Below are positions 22,506-34,800 of a stretch of 51,438 nucleotides of DNA, piece after piece. The stretch covers positions 71,712 through 123,149 of the forward strand of contig JAMYWO010000027.1 of the NCBI GenBank assembly GCA_024220525.1, read 5' to 3'. The notes under the pieces were generated by a model. That model searched no databases, was not told where the DNA came from, and saw only the letters and a list, made by a program, of their open reading frames with translations. The DNA comes from Cochliopodium minus. Lineage: Eukaryota > Discosea > Himatismenida > Cochliopodiidae. A program made the translations under genes and the position numbers. Numbering within the stretch: position 1 is the first letter of the stretch; every line of letters begins with the position of its first letter.

Positions 22506-22712
22506 CAAAAGAAAAAAAAAAACAAAATCTAACAATACAAAAATAATTTTTTTTAACATAAATAAAGTTTTTAATTTACAAATAAAATACAGAAATAAAT
22601 AAACAAACTAACAAAAAAAAAATTAAAAAATTTTTTTTTTTGAACAATCAAACACCCAAAAAAAATAATAAATTTTTTTTTTTTCTATTTTACAAAAATT
22701 GAAATGAGAAAG

Positions 22713-24374
22713 TTAAAATCTGGTATTGATGGCAAAGCCATACAAAAATAGAAACAAAATAGGCAAAATCAAAACAGTTTTCCCTTGCAAGGGTTTAAAA
22801 TAAAGAAGAGAAATTCCCGCCAACACGCTCCAGATTCCGAAATGAGTCATTTTGGTTTGGTAGAGAAGTTGTTCGTTGACATTGGCGAAGATAACCAAAA
22901 AGTTTTGAGAAATTCCAAAAATAGAATGTGAAACAACAGAAACTTTCAAAATATTCAAAAAAATTTTAATAAAAAATTAAAATCATTATATAAAAAAATA
23001 CTAAATATTTTTTTTTTTTACCTTTTTCTAAAATTTGCATGGAAAAGAATCTGTCCATGGAATTTAAGAAGGAAGCGAAGATTAGGGTGGGGTGGAGATT
23101 GAATAAGATTTTCTCATCATAAATGAAACAGTGCAACAAATACATAACCAAACAGATTATTGAAGAGTGAACATTAGTCAACAAGTAAACGATGAGTGCT
23201 AAATTAAAATTAAAAATAATGTAATTAAATAAATTTTATTTTAAAATTTAATTCAAAAATAATTATAATAAAATTTTTGAAAAAAAAATTTGAAAAAAAA
23301 AATTTTAAAATTTTTTCAAAAAAGAAATATAATTTAAAAAATTTAATTATTAAAAAAAAAAAAAAAAATTACCAGGTTTTTTTGACTTTCTATCTGCAAT
23401 GTAAGAGACACGATTTTTTAACAACTGATTTCTAAAAGCGAAACAGAAACTCGAGAAGAACAATAAAACTAAAGCGTGAGAATGCTTGCCTTTGTCCAAG
23501 TAGAAGGCGGACACGATGATACCTCCTATGGGAATGATTGAATAGTAACCCACAAAGAGGAGATTTATTTTTTTCTGGTTTTCTTTAACAACTTGGTATA
23601 TTTCAAGGTAGATCGTCTCCATGCACTATTTAAAAAATTTTTGAAATCAATTTTTGTGTTTTTTTTTTTATTTGTTTAATTTTTTAAAAAAAATTTATTT
23701 TCTTTTTGTTTTTTTAAAGAAATTTTTATTTTATTTTTGAAAACTTTTTATTTTTAAAGTTATTTTTTAAAACTTTTTATTGATTTCCAATCTTTTAATT
23801 AATATATTACTTTGAAATTTTTATTTTGAATTTATCATATCAGAATTCTAATTATGATTAAAGTTGAATGGAAATATTGTTGATATGATAAATATATTCG
23901 TTATATGGGAAGTGATTAAATCAATGTGTATCGAAAAATTATTTATGGGCCAATTTTTTCTTTTACCTTGCATACCAATAGCAATACAAAACAATTGGAT
24001 ATGGGAACAGATACCCAAAATAATGTTCCAAATACATTGCAGGTGGCAGAGAGCCAGATGAGACTCCATTCAGATTTATAAGAAAGCCAATTCCAATCAT
24101 CGCCGTAGAATAAATGGCCTTCAAATGATAACGATAATATGATTCCAATAATAGAGGCTATGAAAAAGGTGAAGAGGCTGATAGAGAAGGACCTCATCAA
24201 AGAAGATTCAGATTCCAAGATCTTCACCTCTGTGATGCAGATGATGCCGAAATAATTGAAGAATAAGCAGAAGATGAAACAGATGAAGATGAAATAATTG
24301 ATGAATTGGGAATTGTTGATTTCAGCCTTCTCCTTGAAATATTCATTGATGTCCAATTCATCGAGCTTTTTCAT
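22713..24374 (-). CDS. Triose-phosphate/nucleotide-sugar transporter family protein (SLC35/TPT type)
   Basis: Exons 23967-24374, 23373-23625, 23022-23198 and 22713-22942, all in phase. The product has about ten hydrophobic segments. Features matching the TPT family: ATCNVFGTLFWVSVPISN followed by VCKCMETIYLEIYQVV (the place of the IKALEPLFSVL helix), IIPIGGIIVSAFYL, LLFFSSFCFAFRNQLLKN (like the family's FALRNVLSKK), ILEKVSVVSHSIFGISQN, and HFGIWSVLAGISLLYF. Such proteins exchange phosphorylated sugars or nucleotide sugars across Golgi, ER or plastid membranes. The usual Lys/Arg substrate residues are only partly kept, so the substrate is open. If exon 1 instead ran on to a small alternative exon there would be two shorter proteins; the aligned family pattern favours one gene. 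Confidence 0.7.
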
Positions 24375-24560
24375 AATTTCTCAATAATTTTTTTTTTTTT
24401 ATTATACAATGATATATAAATATGAGATTGAAAGAATGGATGACATAATCCAAAAGAATGGATGAATGACAAATTAATTTTTAATTTTTACTTTCTTCAA
24501 AAAAAAAATTTGATGATCATTCAATATGAAATAATTTAATTTTTACTTAAAGAAGAAAAC

Positions 24561-25068
24561 TCAAAATATTCTTTGTGGATGAAAAGGATCTTTTCTTTTT
24601 GGTAGCGGAAGATCTTCGTCACTATCTCTCTTAAAGTTTTTCCTGTACTCCTCAACACCGTCGATTATGACTCTACGCATAGTTCTCTCCTTCTTGAGCT
24701 CGAAGGACAAACTAGGAGAATACATCTCAATCCAGTTCATACTTCTAAGTCTAGGAACAGCAATGGTAAACTTGTAAACTTCATGATCTTCTTTGATAAC
24801 GAGATTGGCCAATGCTTCGGCGAGAACAAAAAGAGTGGGATCGGAGTTACCTTTGTAGGAGGGGATGAGGAGGACGTTGAAGGGGGTGTCCAAGAAGGAT
24901 GATGGGTTGGCTGTAACTGCTACTACGTTTTCGATGTCCCAGGTGATGTTGGCGATGGTTTTGAAGTGATCATCTAAATATGAGTATCTTAATTTGTTCA
25001 CTGGATCTAAACTGTTTGATAGAAAAAAAAANTAAAAAATAAAAAATAAAAAATAAAAAATAAAAAAT

Positions 25069-25105
<37 letters not shown>

Positions 25106-28100
25106 AATAAAAATAAAAATATCTTTTTTTACCTAACGAATTGAAATCCTTTTGATCTCCCATTAACAAACGGTGATTTTCTTTTTCCCATTCTCCCTAT
25201 AAAAACAAATTTATTTTTTAAAACTTTACAAAGCTGCAATCTCTTTTTTTTTTAAAAAATGTATTTTATTTTTTTTCTTTTTTCTTAAAATTATTTTACA
25301 CTTTCTTTTTTGACTGAAAGACTGGTTCCTAACATGGACCAGCTGTCAGAGTTCTCAGGGATGGTTTTGGTCAAAGGTTCTTGGGCTCTTCTAGCGTAAA
25401 TTGCGATAGGACGGAAGCACCCCAATTTAAAATCATAAGAGATAATGAATCTAAAATAAATAAAAAAATTAAAAAAAAAAAATTAACTTAAAATAAATTA
25501 TAAAAAAAATAAAATATTTTAACAAATAAAAGAAAAAAAAAATATTTATTATTTTTTTTAGTTTACCTTAAATCAGCAACATAAATCTTGTTTTCTTTTG
25601 TTGGGATAGTCCCTACGTGGTAGTATTTAGTTTGTGCGTTATCGTATGTTTTCCAGTGATGACTTCCTACGAGCTGTTGGACCAAAAACCTTTGCACAAA
25701 AAAAAATAATAAAAGAATAACAAAAAAATAAAAAATTATCAATAATATGAAAAAAAATGATTAAACATCTTTAAAAAAAAAAAAAAAAAAAAAATGATTA
25801 AACAAAACAAACAGAAACAAAATGTAAAATTTTTTTAAAATATTTTTAATTTAAAAAAATATCAAATTAAAAATTAAAAAATGAAAATAAAAAATTTTTG
25901 CAATTAATTGCAAAAAAATTATTGAATAAAAAAATATTAAATCCAAAAATAAATTTTTTTTAATATATTTTTAATAAAAAAATGTTAAATTGAAAATAAA
26001 AAGTGAACATAAATTGAAAAATTAAAAATTAAGTTTTATATGAATAAAAAATAATAATTTAATTTTAATATTAAATAAAATATTAAATAAAAATATTTAA
26101 AAATAAAGTAATTTTTACTCATCACTTGTAATGTCAGACTCCATGAAACGTTTGAGCTCAGTTTGGTTGGCGATAGTGTAAATACCTTGCCCTGCAGAGG
26201 AGTGGGGAGTTTTGACTACAGCTTGCCCTCCAAACTTTTCGATCCACAATGGAATTGCCGGTTTTTGCACGTCATTGATTGTTTCTGGTGATCTGATCAC
26301 AAATCCTAATTTCAAACAAAAAATTGTTCAAAAAAACAAAATGGAAATAAAAAATAAAATTTAAAATAAAAAAATAAAATAAAAAATAAAAAAATAAAAA
26401 AATAATAAATAATTAAAAATAAAAATAAATAAAAATGAAAATAAAAGATAAAAAATTATTAATTTCAAAATAAGGAATATACTGTTTAAATTTAGTTTGA
26501 ATTAAAATAAAAAATAATGAAATTAAATTAACAAAAAAAAAAACTTTGCCAATTGAAAAAGAAAATCAAACTTAAAATGTAAAAAAAAAAAATGAAAAAA
26601 AAAAAATGAGAATAATAAAATTAATTAATGAAAAATGAAAAAAAAAAAACAAAAAAACAAAAAAAAATTTTTGAAAAAAGAACCTTGGTTTTTATATTTA
26701 GCGTTGAAAAACTCGAAAGACTTTGCTGCCAAATTTTTGTCTTTGCCACCAGAAAGGTCGACGACCAAAGGATTCAAAAATTGGGTTTTAGGGAGTCCCT
26801 CATCTTCTTTGTTGGTGAGGGGGATGCGGTTCCATGGGCGGGACTTGAGGATTTTCATGCACGCTTTCACGTTTTGCCATGGCCCGTTTTCTGTTAGTCT
26901 CACTTGCAATACGTATCTGTTATCCTCTGGTTTAATAAAAGAATAGAAAATAAATTTAATTTTTTAAAAAATAAAAATAAAAAATAAAAAAATTAAACCA
27001 AAAAAAAAAATATTCAAAAAAAATAATGTTTAAAAAATTATAATTAAAAAAGCTTTTTTAAAAAAGAAAAAGAAAAAATCATGGAGAACATATTTACTTG
27101 AACATTTAAAAAAAAAAATCATCAGAAAAATAAAAATCATCAGAAAAATTTAAAAACTAAATGATAAATAAGAAAAAAAAAATTAAGAAAAAAAAAAATA
27201 ATGAAAAACGAAATTTTTTTGTAAAATAAAATTAAAAGAAATAAAACATTGAAGAAACATAATTTTTACTAGAATATCTTGCATATTTGTTCTCCTCTCC
27301 TCCTTTGTCAGGTAACTCCACAATGTAAACTTCCTCCTTCAAAACTTGAGCAATGGTTAGTGCGTAACCTCTTGCCTCCACACCGTCCTTATCGTACAAA
27401 ACCTAGAAAAATGAAAAAAAAAGTAAACAAAAAAATGTGATGTGAGATTTAATGAATTAAATCAATTTTTAAAATTTATAATTTTAATTTAGGAGATCAA
27501 TTATCTTTAAAAAATTAATCAAAGAATTATATATATATGGCTTTATAATTATTATATAATAATAAGCATCATTTAAATTTTATACTCAAAATATGAAACA
27601 TTTTCATTGTTGAATGATGATATATCGTGTATTAATTTCGTATTGTATAAGAATGTTTTACCACAAATATTCCATCTTTTATTAATCTGCCTTTCTTCAA
27701 ACAATAATCGTACCATGGTTTGATGGTACGCTTCACCATGGAGATATATCCACCCCTATCATCATTCTCTTTCAAATTGGGCATGGATTTCTGTCCACTG
27801 GGATTAGAAGTGGCCTCCAAAACAATCATCTTTCTTCCTTTCTTCTTTGCTTCAGTGACATAAAACAAATCACAACCTCCATAGTAGAAATGGCTTGGTT
27901 GTGTCGTCAATAGATTTCTCAATGCCATTTTATTGATGCCAGGATAGATATGGGTGTATCTATCTAAGATTCTATCTATATCCAATGTCAAATTGAAGAA
28001 GAATTTGACCAATGTATGTGGCAATGAATTGATCACTTTGTTTTGGAAATATTTCTGTGGCTCCCATAAATCTGTTGGAGAGTATTTGAATGGTGGATCT

Positions 28101-28126
28101 TCTTTTATGATCAAATTATTGTTCAT
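24561..28126 (-). CDS. Large ATP-grasp-like protein, uncharacterised family
   Basis: Eight exons from the ATG at 28126 to the stop at 24561; phases agree at all joins. The first exon (27654-28126) is long; the second (about 27277-27402) has LYDKDGVEARGYALTIAQ. The exon at 26116-26310 contains FGGQAVVKTPHSSAGQGIY, a glycine-rich Lys-containing segment like the nucleotide-binding loop of ATP-grasp ligases, followed by exons with FLVQQLVGSHHWKTYD and KIYVADLRFIISYD that fit the later strands, where the metal ligands usually lie. The last exon carries an Arg/Lys-rich tail (PLPKRKDPFHPQRIF). A carboxylate-amine ligase activity is plausible but the substrate is unknown. The four introns farthest from the start are simple A/T repeats; an N sits in the last one at 25032. 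Confidence 0.6.
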
Positions 28127-28523
28127 TTATATATCTCTTCAAATTTTAACCTATTTATTTAATGAGAATGTAATATATTCTCCCAACAGTTTAGATTATC
28201 CTCTTTTATTTTATTTTATTAAATTATAAAGATGCTTCAAAAAAAAAAAAAAATAAAAGGAAAATTGTTTTTATTTATTGAAAGTTGATCCACTTTTGAA
28301 TGTATGAAGACAGTATATTGATCTCTAAATTGAATCATTTTTTTTAATTGTTGAATAAACATTCAATGAAACGTGTGGTCCACAATAAATTTGAGTTCAA
28401 AAAAAAAAAAATATAAAATTTATTCAGCGCAAAAATAAGAATTAAAAAAAAATACTGATTAAAAGATTTTATGATAAAGAATGATGAACAAATCATGCTC
28501 TTTTTTTAAATGCCCATTTTATT
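28127..28523. promoter_or_regulatory. Intergenic region upstream of the ATP-grasp-like gene
   Basis: AT-rich unique sequence between the ATP-grasp-like start codon and the 3' end of the CBP20 gene, both on the minus strand. It must hold the promoter of the first and the terminator of the second. No specific element is recognised. Confidence 0.35.
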
Positions 28524-29224
28524 TCAATAATTATTATTTTCATTGTTTGGTTGTATATTTTGTTGAATTTCATTATTATTGCTATTGGTGTTGTCCAATA
28601 CAATATTTCTGCTTCTTGGAGTATTATTGTAACCATAACCTTTATTGGGTGTGGTGGATGGATTTTTGAATTGTCTTCCTTCTGAAAATCCAGGATCAAT
28701 ATCTACTTTAACAAAGCTCCCATCAATTAAAGAAGCATGTTGCATATATTTTGAAGCTTTTTCAGCACCATCTCTTTCCATAAATCTATAAAGAGAATTT
28801 GGAGAGAATAATTAGTTATTTTGAAGATAATATGTGCTATAATGACAATAGTATTCGAATTAAGATGATAATTTAAATATTTTGGTGATTAATATTGATT
28901 ATCATTTGAATTATATCAAAATTATTTGAAGGGATTGATATTTTTAAAGGTATTTCTTTACTCTACGAAACAAAAACCACATGGATTCTTTGTAAATTTG
29001 TGTACACCCATCACTATCCTTTTAATTTCCCCAAAATCTGAAAAGATTTCATAAATCTGTTCTTCTCTTGTGAGAGTAGATAATTCTCCAATATAAATAG
29101 TCTTGCTTTCTTTTAATTTTGTGATGGTTTCTTTCCATTGCTTATCATTTTGATATTTCCTCTTTTTGATGATATAATCACATATTCCATAATTTTGATC
29201 ATCCAAATGGTAAAGTTCTGACAT
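28524..29224 (-). CDS. NCBP2: Nuclear cap-binding protein subunit 2 (CBP20)
   Basis: Two exons (28962-29224 and 28524-28794) joined in phase. The N-terminus has the conserved aromatic cap-stacking region ([14 protein letters not shown]). The RRM follows: RNP2 [16 protein letters not shown], then [23 protein letters not shown]1 GFCFVEF and the C-terminal [13 protein letters not shown] that helps to grip the m7G cap. In other eukaryotes this is the small subunit of the nuclear cap-binding complex acting in splicing, export and snRNA transcription. The tail after the RRM is Asn-rich and lacks the usual Arg/Gly end. The single intron lies inside the RRM after RNP1. Confidence 0.93.
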
Positions 29225-29383
29225 TGTTTAAAAGAGATTTTAAAATATTTGCTTCAATTTTTTTTATTTTTTCAATTAAAGATCACAAGTTGTTAAAATA
29301 ATTGAAGAACAAGGTGACATATTATGATCAATTTCTCAATTAAAGTTATTTTGATTGAATAATATATTTATTTTTTTTTTTTA

Positions 29384-30194
29384 CTCAAAAACTTCTATAT
29401 ATAACTGGGAATTTAACGATATCATAGCCTATCAATTCAGCAGTAACTATTTGTCCATCGAGAATAGGACCAACACCTTCAGGAGTCCTTTATATGAAAA
29501 AATTATTGAAAAAAAAAAAAAAATTGTGAAAGTGTTTGTTGCATACCCTGTCAAAATGATATCATTCTCTTCGAGTGTCATTATTTTTGAAATATAGGAA
29601 ATTTGTGTTGGAATATCAAAGATCATATCACTAACACTCCCCTCTTGTTTGATCTTATCATTCACACGGCAACGAATTTCCAATTTTTTGGTATCATTAA
29701 CCAAATTTTTGGGGATGAATTTTCCAAGAGCGGTGAAGGTATCAAATCCTTTTGCAACGGTCCATGGCTTACCATTTTTGCTTGCTTCTTTTTGGATATC
29801 TCTTGCGGTGATATCCAATGCAACTGCATATCCCTTGACATAAGATAAAGCTTCATCTGAAGAGACATTTGTGGCCTTTCTTGAGATCACTACTGCCTAT
29901 TATTTGATTTAAAGTTTATTGGCTCTATATTCTTTATGAAAGAATAATGATTACCACTTCAACTTCATGATGGACATCATGTCCTTTTGGGATCTATTTT
30001 TTGTTTAATTTTCAAAATATTTTATGCTTATTTTTTTTTAAGACCTGAATAGAACTTCCTTCTGTAATTATGCTTGATGCAGGTTTCAAAAAGATCAATG
30101 GTTCTTTAGGGACATCATTTCCCAATTCTTTTGCATGTTTTGCATAATTTCTTCCAATAGCAACAATTTTGCGACATTTTTCAAAATGAGACAT
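29384..30194 (-). CDS. Fumarylacetoacetate hydrolase domain protein (FAHD1-like acylpyruvase/oxaloacetate decarboxylase)
   Basis: Four exons from the ATG at 30194 to TGA at 29384-29386. FAHD1 marks in order: [29 protein letters not shown], then HHEVEVAVVI with the metal-binding glutamates, [25 protein letters not shown] with the catalytic Lys, [15 protein letters not shown], and ILTGTPEGVGP in the last two exons, followed by [12 protein letters not shown]. The family cleaves acylpyruvates and decarboxylates oxaloacetate in mitochondria. Length (about 220 residues) is usual for FAHD1. No clear mitochondrial presequence is visible before the domain. Introns are short and of ordinary complexity, as in other genes under 1 kb here. 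Confidence 0.92.
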
Positions 30195-30340
30195 CTTTTA
30201 TCTATTGTGAAAGGATAGAATAATTGAAATCTCTTTGATTATACTTTAATTTTTTACCCTTTTTTATTTATATCTTTTCCCAATTTTTATTTTTATTTTA
30301 TTTGAAAAAAGAAAAAAATTTAGAAACAAGCATTTGTTGA

Positions 30341-31040
30341 TCAAGATAAACTCAACAGTATTACAGGTATTGCCAATATACCTATGTACCACCAATAGTT
30401 TGTTCCTGTTGTTTCTTCCTTTTTTTCTTCCTCCTGAATCTTTTTGATTCCATCATTTGATACTCTTTCTGCGAATTTGGGATAATGAATGATTGCTTTG
30501 AATTTGTTGGTGGATATTTTATTTTTAAGTGAATTATTATTCACTTCTATTTTATTTTTTGATTGGCAGGATTTGTTTTTTTTGTTATGAACGATGTTGA
30601 TTGCTTCAATTTTAAAGGATTCTTCATTGAGATATAATTTAATTCCATCAACATCTGAACAAATAAAATCGCTCTAAAATATATTTTTTTTATTTTTATA
30701 GATATGGTTGAAAATTATTTACCAACGAGATATATGTTAATATACTATCTTTATCAGTTGAATTAGAATCTATCAATTTTAATCTCAGCTTTAAAATCTC
30801 TCCCTCCTTATTTATTTTGGGTATATTTTTATTAATTAATTTGAATTCCAATGATTTCTCCAGTTTTTGTAATGATGTGTGAGTTGATGATAATTTAAGA
30901 TCTGGTTGATTGTATTTTATCGATCCTATGTTTATCCATTCATCATTTGAAAAATTGAGATCCAATACATATTCCAATTCTTGGGAATTAATTCTATCAA
31001 AACAAAATATAATCACTATAATGAGTAAAAGGATTCTCAT
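30341..31040 (-). CDS. ER membrane protein complex subunit 10 (EMC10) homologue
   Basis: Two exons (30727-31040 and 30341-30676) in phase. Signal peptide MRILLLIIVIIFCFDRINS; lumenal beta-sandwich segment with LKLRLKLIDSNS and SILTYISLSDFICSDVDG; then a helix with Lys/Glu (ISNDGIKKIQEEEKK type) and a single C-terminal transmembrane segment (YWWYIGILAIPVILLSLS). This order, with two Cys in the lumenal part and a late anchor following an acidic-basic helix, is that of EMC10, a lumenal subunit of the complex that inserts tail-anchored and multispanning proteins in the ER. The start codon lies 57 bp from that of a divergent hydrolase gene. Confidence 0.72.
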
Positions 31041-31097
31041 TTTTTTTTTTAAAAGCTATTCAGTTTCCTTTCTTAAAAATTCTTTCCAAAAAAAAAA

Positions 31098-31815
31098 ATG
31101 AGGCTCAAAGAAGAAAAAGAAATAACAATCCTTGCAATAAATACTTTTACAAATCTTGGAAAGCTTGATTGGCCAAATATACTAAAAAACATTAAATATA
31201 AATTAATTTTGGAGAAACTGGATGATTTTGGAAAATACATGGAAAATGGATACATTGAAAATGCATTGAGATACTCGGAACCCATAATAAAACAAAGTAT
31301 CAAAGATAATAAACCTGATATTTTAATTGTTTTCTCTAAAGGAGTTTCATTGATTACTTTGTTGTTAAATAACGAAATATGGGATGGACCTGTAGTATTA
31401 TTGTCACCCATCCCAAATAAATGTGATCATTTAGGTACTTCCTATTTGAGAGATCTTGAAAAAGAAGAAAATGGTAAAAGTCTATAAAGTTAAATCAAAC
31501 TTTTAATAACAAAGTAACAGTTCAATACTTCACACCTGCAATTTTAAATTATTAAAATTATTTAAAGATTTAGACTTTTGGGATCTTGAATGGAAACCCA
31601 TTATAGAATTATTGGAAAAACTAAAAGGAAAATTATCTATTGGAATAGGTACTAGTACGGACGAAAAAGAGGTGATAGAACATTACTTCCCTTCTTCACT
31701 TTTAATCAAGAACGAATGGTTATTGATGAAAGGGAAAGGAGATCATAAATGGATTTATGACCCTAACAATATCTGTATTATCCAAAAATTAATTGTTTCT
31801 TTGTTGTTCAAGTAG
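31098..31815 (+). CDS. Small alpha/beta-hydrolase-like protein
   Basis: Two exons (31098-31472 and about 31567-31815). Central strand and nucleophile elbow: DILIVFSKGVSLITLLL, followed by IWDGPVVLLSPIPN, the pattern of alpha/beta-hydrolases that keep Ser-x-Gly at the elbow (usual form GxSxGG; here VFSKG, so the first Gly is missing). The second exon gives SIGIGTSTDEKEVIEHYFP, at the place of the acid residue, and MKGKGDHKWIYDP with the probable catalytic His. The total of about 208 residues is short, without a lid domain. Substrate unknown; a small esterase or depalmitoylase is possible. Shares a very short divergent promoter with EMC10. Confidence 0.6.
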
Positions 31816-31887
31816 AAAAATTCTAGAATAAACAAGAATTTAATTAATTTTTTTTTTAATTATTCGATCAAAAAAAATAAAATAAAA

Positions 31888-34800
31888 ATGAAAGAATTAA
31901 ATCCTCCTGTTGCAAAAATAAAACCCACAAAATTGGAAGCACATAAAGATGTATTTTAGAAAGAAGAATCTTTCCCATTAATATTTTATATTCTTTTTTT
32001 TTTTTGTGAAACAAATAGATCAGAATTGATGATTATTTTTGGATGAATGATGAAGAAGATCCTGTAATATTCCTTTTGAATGAATTTGATCTTAGACAAG
32101 AGATTTTTTTTTTTTTTTGAATATATCACTCTTTAATAAAAAAATAATATTTTATTTGGAGAAGATAATTATATATATCTTTAGATAAAAGCATATCCAT
32201 AAATTATGAATTATCTGTTCTTCATTCCCATCAAATTATTATAAATATTTTTTTTTTTATTTTTTTTAATCAAAAAAAGAAAGTGATGGATTACTTAGAT
32301 AAAGAAAACGAGTATTGCGACGAATACTTCAAACCTCTTAACAAACACAAAGAAAAATTGATCAACGAAATGAAAGGGAGAATGAAGAAAGATGAAGAAA
32401 GCGTACCAAGTAGAATCGGAGAGTACTTGTACTATCATAAAGTAAAAAAAATTCAAAAAAATTCAAAAAATTAATTATTTTTCAAAAAATTTTTAATGAA
32501 CAATTTTAAAAATTATTTTTTAAAAAAGTACATTGATGAAAAAGAATACAGAGTTTATTGTAGAAAGAAAGATGGCGGAGAAGAAGAAGTGTTGTTGGAT
32601 GTGAACTCGCTCGCGAAAGGCAAAGAATATTGTGATGTGACTGAAGTGCAACCTTCTCCCAATCATAATTTTATATCATATGCTATTGGTAAAATGACTT
32701 ATTTATTAAAACAACGATATTTTTTATTTTTTTTTATTTTTTTATTAATCTTTTATTAATTTTTATAATTTTTAAAATTTTTATTTTTTATTTTTTCTTT
32801 TTTCTTTTTTCATTGATTTATTTTATTATTAATTTTGAATTCATAAAATTTATTTTCATTAATATTGTATTTGATATTAAAACCAGATTTAAAGGGAGAA
32901 GATATTTTTTCTATTAAAATAAGAGATTTAGTCAAAGGGAAGGAGATTACAGATTATATGAGTTAACAAAATTTTTTTACTTTTTTTTTTTTTTATTTAA
33001 ATATTTTTTCATTATATTTCATAAACAGAAAACACTTCTTCTAATCACGTTTGGGTAACTTTTTTTTTTTTTTTTTTTAATAAAATTGAATAATCTGATT
33101 TTAGGGGAATGACAACAAAACAATATATTACATATCTCTTGACATGAAAAATTTAAGAGAAAATAAAGTTAAAAAGTAATAAAAACCATTTTATTATTTT
33201 AAATTTTATTTATTATTTAAAATTATTTATTTACATTTGATTTTATTTTTCTCATTTTTTTCTTTTATTATTATTTAAATTTATTTTATTTTTTGTATTT
33301 ATTTTATTTTTTCTTTTAAATTATTTCTTATTGTATTAGACATATTCTAGGTCAGTCTTCGAAGAAAGATCAACTAATATACGAAGAAACGGATGAAACA
33401 TTTAGCTGTGACTTATCAGTTTCATTGACTAAAAGATATGTCTTCCTAACGTGTTATCACACAGACAAGTCAGAAATACACGTAAAAAAAAATTTCTAGC
33501 AAAGAAAATAATAAAGAAACTTTTTAATAATTTAAATTTTTTATTTATTATTAATTTATTTATTATTAATTTATTCTTATTTTATTTCCATTTTAAATTA
33601 TCATTATTTATATAAAAAAAAAATTTTTTTAAAAGGTTTTGGATTCAAACAAAACAAATCCTAAATTTGAGGTGTTTTTGAAACGAGAGGACAATCACGA
33701 GTACAACATCAAAGATGGGGGAGACTGCTTCTATGTTCAGACAAACTCTTCTGGTTCCCACAACTTCAAACTGATTGAAGCTTCTTTGGATGTGCCAACA
33801 AACAAAGACAGTTGGAAAGTAAATTTTTTTTTTTTTAATTCTTAATTTTAATTTTAATTATTTTTAAAAATTTAATTTTAACAGGATTTTTCCTCACATA
33901 ACGAAAGTAAAAAAAAAAATTTTAATTTGTTTTGTTTTTATTAAATTTATTTTATTATTTTTTTTTTATTTTATTGATTAATTTTCCTTTCTTTTATAAA
34001 AAGATGTATATCTTGAAAACGTAACAGTTTTGAAAGGTCAATTTTTTTTTTTCTCTTAATGTTTATCATCTTTTTCAAACATTGAATCTTTTTTATGATT
34101 AGATTGGATCATTTTGGAAGAAAGAAAAGATGTATTACCTTATATCCGCTGTATAAACAGGAAAACAAAAGAAGAGTAAATTTAACCTTTATTAATTTCA
34201 ATTTTTTTTTATTAATTTTTATTTTTATTTTTTATTTTTTATTTTTTATTTTTATTCTTATTTTTGATTATTTTTGATTATTTTAATTCTGATCAGGAAA
34301 ATTATCAATTTTGACCAAGTTTTGTATTCATTGGAAACTGACGAGACATACGAATATGAAGCTTCATTTATCAGAATAGTCCATGAATCTGTACAGAAAA
34401 AAACTATTTTTTTTTATTTATTTTTTCATAATTATTTTAATATTATTTTTTATTTTTTTGTTTTTTATTTTATAATTCATTTTTTTTCATTTTTTAATTA
34501 TTTGACTCATAAAAAATAGTTGAATACCCCAAGAACTGTTTATGATTACCACTTTGACAAAATGAGTTTAGAAAAGGTCCATCAAAAAGAAGTTATAGGT
34601 GATTTCGATCCAATTAAATATGAGATGAAAAGGTAAAAAAAGAATATTGGTTGGTTCTTTATTATTTAATATTATATTTAATATTTTTAATTTATATTTT
34701 TATTTTTTAATTTATTTATTATTTTTTATTTATTATTTTTTAAAATATTTATTTTTTCGAGATTGTTTGTCACTTCCAAAAAAGATAAATCAGAAATACC

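Noticed and set aside
23943-24374. Separate small four-helix membrane protein
   Set aside because: Joining to the exon at 23373-23625 in phase gives the continuous TPT-family pattern, which explains both parts better.
24561-25169. Single long ORF running through the FYFYFLFF segment
   Set aside because: The aromatic run is the translated intron repeat; an acceptor at TTTAG before AT-CCA restores D-P-V-N-K in phase.
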